This document shows, piece by piece, positions 5,172-5,196 of a stretch of 5,196 bases of DNA. A model generated the notes under the pieces. The model was not told the DNA's origin. It was given only the letters and a program-made list of their open reading frames with translations, and made no database searches. Numbering within the stretch: the stretch's first letter is position 1; each line of letters begins with the position of its first letter. Origin of the DNA: Deltaproteobacteria bacterium (GTDB lineage Bacteria > Desulfobacterota > Desulfarculia > Adiutricales > Adiutricaceae). Location of the stretch: assembly GCA_031257955.1 (NCBI GenBank), contig JAIRNQ010000279.1:1-5196 (forward strand), read 5' to 3'. The translations under genes and the position numbers were made by a program.

Positions 5172-5196
5172 CGTGCCCCCACCCGGGCTTGCCCCG

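Noticed and set aside
5172..5196. Terminator after the methyltransferase gene
   Set aside because: Only 25 bases remain; they are GC-rich but no complete hairpin with a T tract can be seen before the window ends.

Overview
The window holds most of one ABC importer operon on the minus strand and one divergent methyltransferase gene on the plus strand. Read in the direction of transcription, the operon runs: DppB/OppB-type permease (about 4121 down to 3123), DppC/OppC-type permease (3073-2090), family 5 solute-binding protein (1885-326), and the first 27 codons of a DppD/OppD-type ATPase (81-1, running off the window). Together these are the pieces of a peptide/nickel-type (PepT family) importer: a secreted binding protein, two inner-membrane permeases and a cytoplasmic ATPase. 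The second ATPase is probably beyond the left edge. The substrate cannot be read from the sequence.

Organism: the cleavable Sec signal without a lipobox on the binding protein suggests a Gram-negative cell with a periplasm. The binding protein resembles homologues I recall from strict anaerobes. A Desulfobacterota-like (deltaproteobacterial) or other anaerobic diderm is a reasonable but low-confidence guess. The methyltransferase gene is visibly richer in G and C than the transporter genes.

Layout: 1-81 start of the ATPase gene. 82-325 intergenic, with an 11-copy 9-bp tandem array and a perfect 12-bp hairpin. 326-1885 binding protein, with a TTG start and a good ribosome binding site. 1886-2089 intergenic, with a terminator-like hairpin, a consensus -10 hexamer and further inverted repeats. 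2090-3073 permease C, whose N-terminus is made of three 36-bp (12-residue) repeats. 3074-3122 a short gap with a GC hairpin touching the upstream stop codon. 3123-4121 permease B (possible start at 4202). 4122-4508 divergent intergenic region: a 15-unit pentamer array, back-to-back -10 elements and a long GC hairpin. 4509-5171 class I SAM-dependent methyltransferase. 5172-5196 nothing recognisable.

The transporter itself is ordinary. The unusual part is the DNA around it: three unrelated tandem arrays (5, 9 and 36 bp units), at the operon's leader, at the start of permease C and just before the ATPase, with hairpins in the gaps. This suggests segmental expression of the operon and slippage-prone junctions. 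The divergent methyltransferase beside an Opp/Nik-type importer may be functionally linked to it, but that is inference.
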